DNA from: Muribaculaceae bacterium
Lineage (GTDB): Bacteria > Bacteroidota > Bacteroidia > Bacteroidales > Muribaculaceae
Reading direction: 5' to 3'
Assembly: GCA_017620635.1 (NCBI GenBank)
Contig: JAGAUV010000067.1
Coordinates: 1 to 64,000 of the forward strand
DNA: 64,000 bases
Positions 62,834-64,000 of this stretch are shown here, in pieces (position 1 is the first letter of the stretch; every line of letters starts with the position of its first letter). Under the pieces are notes generated by a model. That model did not search any database. It was not told where the DNA came from and was given only the letters and a program-made list of their open reading frames with translations. A program made the translations under genes and the position numbers.

Positions 62834-63976
62834 TTACCCGGCAGCTCGTCCCGTTACGGTGCTCGGCGACGGCAAGAAGCCCCGGCCTGCGCCGATGAGC
62901 CATTTCGAGCCGGGAATGTATGTTATAAGCTTGCACGTAAGGGCGCAGCAGATAAATGTGGTCACTGTAATGGCCGGTATGGCAATGTCGGAACTCAGCG
63001 CCATGTCGTCCTTGAACACCGAAACCCAGTAGCCGAGCCAGAATATGTGGATCAGGTACATGCCGTAGCTGAGCTTTGATGTTTCGGTAATTATGCGGTG
63101 TGGCTCTTTCTGGCCTATGGTTGAGAACATCAGGAAGGCTCCGGCTGTAGCCAGTACTACGTTGATGTTGCAGAAATTCCATGCGATCTCGAGTTGGGGT
63201 GTGTCGAGTATGATGCCGGGAACAGCCTGGGCGTAGAAAGTGTAGATGGTCGGAATGGTGCCTGCGACAAGCAGTATCGCACCGATAATGAGGCGACGTC
63301 TGTTGCTCCATGTGAGATGGACGCGGATGTAATGGGCGAGCACAAGGTAGCCGAGATAGCCTGAAAAATACCATAGCATATGATAGCCGTTCCAGAAGCA
63401 CTGACCCCAGAGCTCGCCGAAGAAATAGTTGAGGTAGGGCATACATGTGGAGAGCGCGAAGAGGCCGATGAAGAAAAGCTCCTCTTTAGCCGTCGATTTG
63501 CGCAGCCATGGCGAGACTACAGGGATGATGAGGTAGAGGCTGATGAGCGGATACATAAACCAGAGATGACCGGCAAGGGTGGGGAAGTTGAGCGGTATAC
63601 GGGCGAGGTCGTGCAGGGATGTCGCAGCATCGATCTGTCCCCAGAGCATGGGCAGTGTGCTGTAGAGGATCAGGAAACAAATGAAGGGCGGCAGGATGCG
63701 CAAGGCGCGGTGACGGTAGAACGACCACATGCTTTCGCCTTCTTTCATCGGGACGAGGAGATAGGCTGATATTATCATAAACAATGGGACTGATATACGG
63801 CTGAATCCGTCATAGAGTGCGACAAACAGTCGGTCGAGTTCATTGGCAAGGTATGATTGAGGGCCGGCCATGTCGGTCGCTCCGGGTCCTGCGTAAAAAT
63901 TCTCGCTGGCGTGGACCAGCATCACGAGGAAGCAGGCGAAAACACGCACGTAATCAAGGAATACTATTCTTTTCAT
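62834..63976 (-). CDS. acyltransferase 3 family membrane protein
   Basis: A 380-residue inner-membrane protein with about ten segments, of the OafA/NodX/YrrM acyltransferase-3 family. The first segment FLDYVRVFACFLVMLVHASENF has the conserved His near residue 22 and the later RxxR-like RHRALRILPPF region. It probably transfers acetyl or another acyl group to a surface sugar or lipid. Substrate is unknown. It is complete: the start at 63976 leaves 24 nt of window upstream. Confidence 0.85.
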   Translation of the reverse strand: MKRIVFLDYVRVFACFLVMLVHASENFYAGPGATDMAGPQSYLANELDRLFVALYDGFSRISVPLFMIISAYLLVPMKEGESMWSFYRHRALRILPPFICFLILYSTLPMLWGQIDAATSLHDLARIPLNFPTLAGHLWFMYPLISLYLIIPVVSPWLRKSTAKEELFFIGLFALSTCMPYLNYFFGELWGQCFWNGYHMLWYFSGYLGYLVLAHYIRVHLTWSNRRRLIIGAILLVAGTIPTIYTFYAQAVPGIILDTPQLEIAWNFCNINVVLATAGAFLMFSTIGQKEPHRIITETSKLSYGMYLIHIFWLGYWVSVFKDDMALSSDIAIPAITVTTFICCALTCKLITYIPGSKWLIGAGRGFLPSPSTVTGRAAG

Positions 63977-64000
63977 GGATATTAAAGGTTTTTCTCGCGG

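Overview
The window is a stretch of chromosome from a member of the order Bacteroidales (phylum Bacteroidota). The evidence is a short primary sigma factor of the sigma-ABfr type (284 residues, no region 1.1), a fused SecDF, TonB-dependent receptors, carbohydrate-active enzymes, a PorZ-like type IX secretion protein, Bacteroidetes-only families (DUF4294, DUF4834) and repeated promoters of the form TTTG-N20-TAnnTTTG. The high share of TCG/GAC/GGC codons suggests a gut lineage such as Muribaculaceae, but that is a guess. I see no insertion sequence, prophage or CRISPR array. The window reads as ordinary core chromosome with a few accessory pieces.

Layout: 1-583 is the end of an rRNA operon (23S 3' end, 5S, terminator). 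584-1035 has no gene but holds repeats and hairpins. 1036-3762 has an OmpA-type lipoprotein converging on a TonB receptor. 3872-7822 is a two-gene glycosidase operon (GH78-like, then GH110). 8017-11832 is an aspartate:alanine exchange operon (transporter, aspartate 4-decarboxylase, small helical protein). 11986-12312 is a probable structured small RNA with its own promoter and terminator. 12336-17507 is a hybrid-free histidine kinase, a TamL-like lipoprotein and a phosphoglycolate phosphatase. 17516-21311 is nadA-leuS. 21401-25850 is rdgB, a porZ-like gene, an unknown gene and panB.

From 25932 to 39508 nearly everything is on the minus strand: a TonB receptor with a His-rich exported protein, a GH2 beta-galactosidase, secDF, the primary sigma gene, a NatAB-type ABC exporter, lpxH and a MIP18-family Fe-S protein. 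Two identical tRNA-Arg(ACG) genes follow at 39695-39886, then DUF4294-xerD on plus. The minus-strand genes 41522-49707 are MATE, Bax-inhibitor-1, argS, a mannose-1-phosphate guanylyltransferase, hflX and an acyl-CoA synthetase. 49924-51573 is a C-terminal processing protease. 51563-55972 is guaB with two periplasmic folding factors. 56173-58585 is psd-pssA-DUF4834-DUF2461. 58600-62629 is a nuclease/RNA methyltransferase/MsbA-like operon with a tRNA-Gln upstream, and 62834-63976 is a membrane acyltransferase.

The most interesting items are the 6S-like small RNA candidate at about 12024-12284, three places where the U-tract of a terminator runs straight into the -33 element of the next promoter, a 12-base block shared by two promoters, the Asp/Ala operon with a downstream Lys/Ala-rich helical protein, and the His-rich protein/TonB receptor pair. 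I found no clear evidence of a wholly new multi-gene system.
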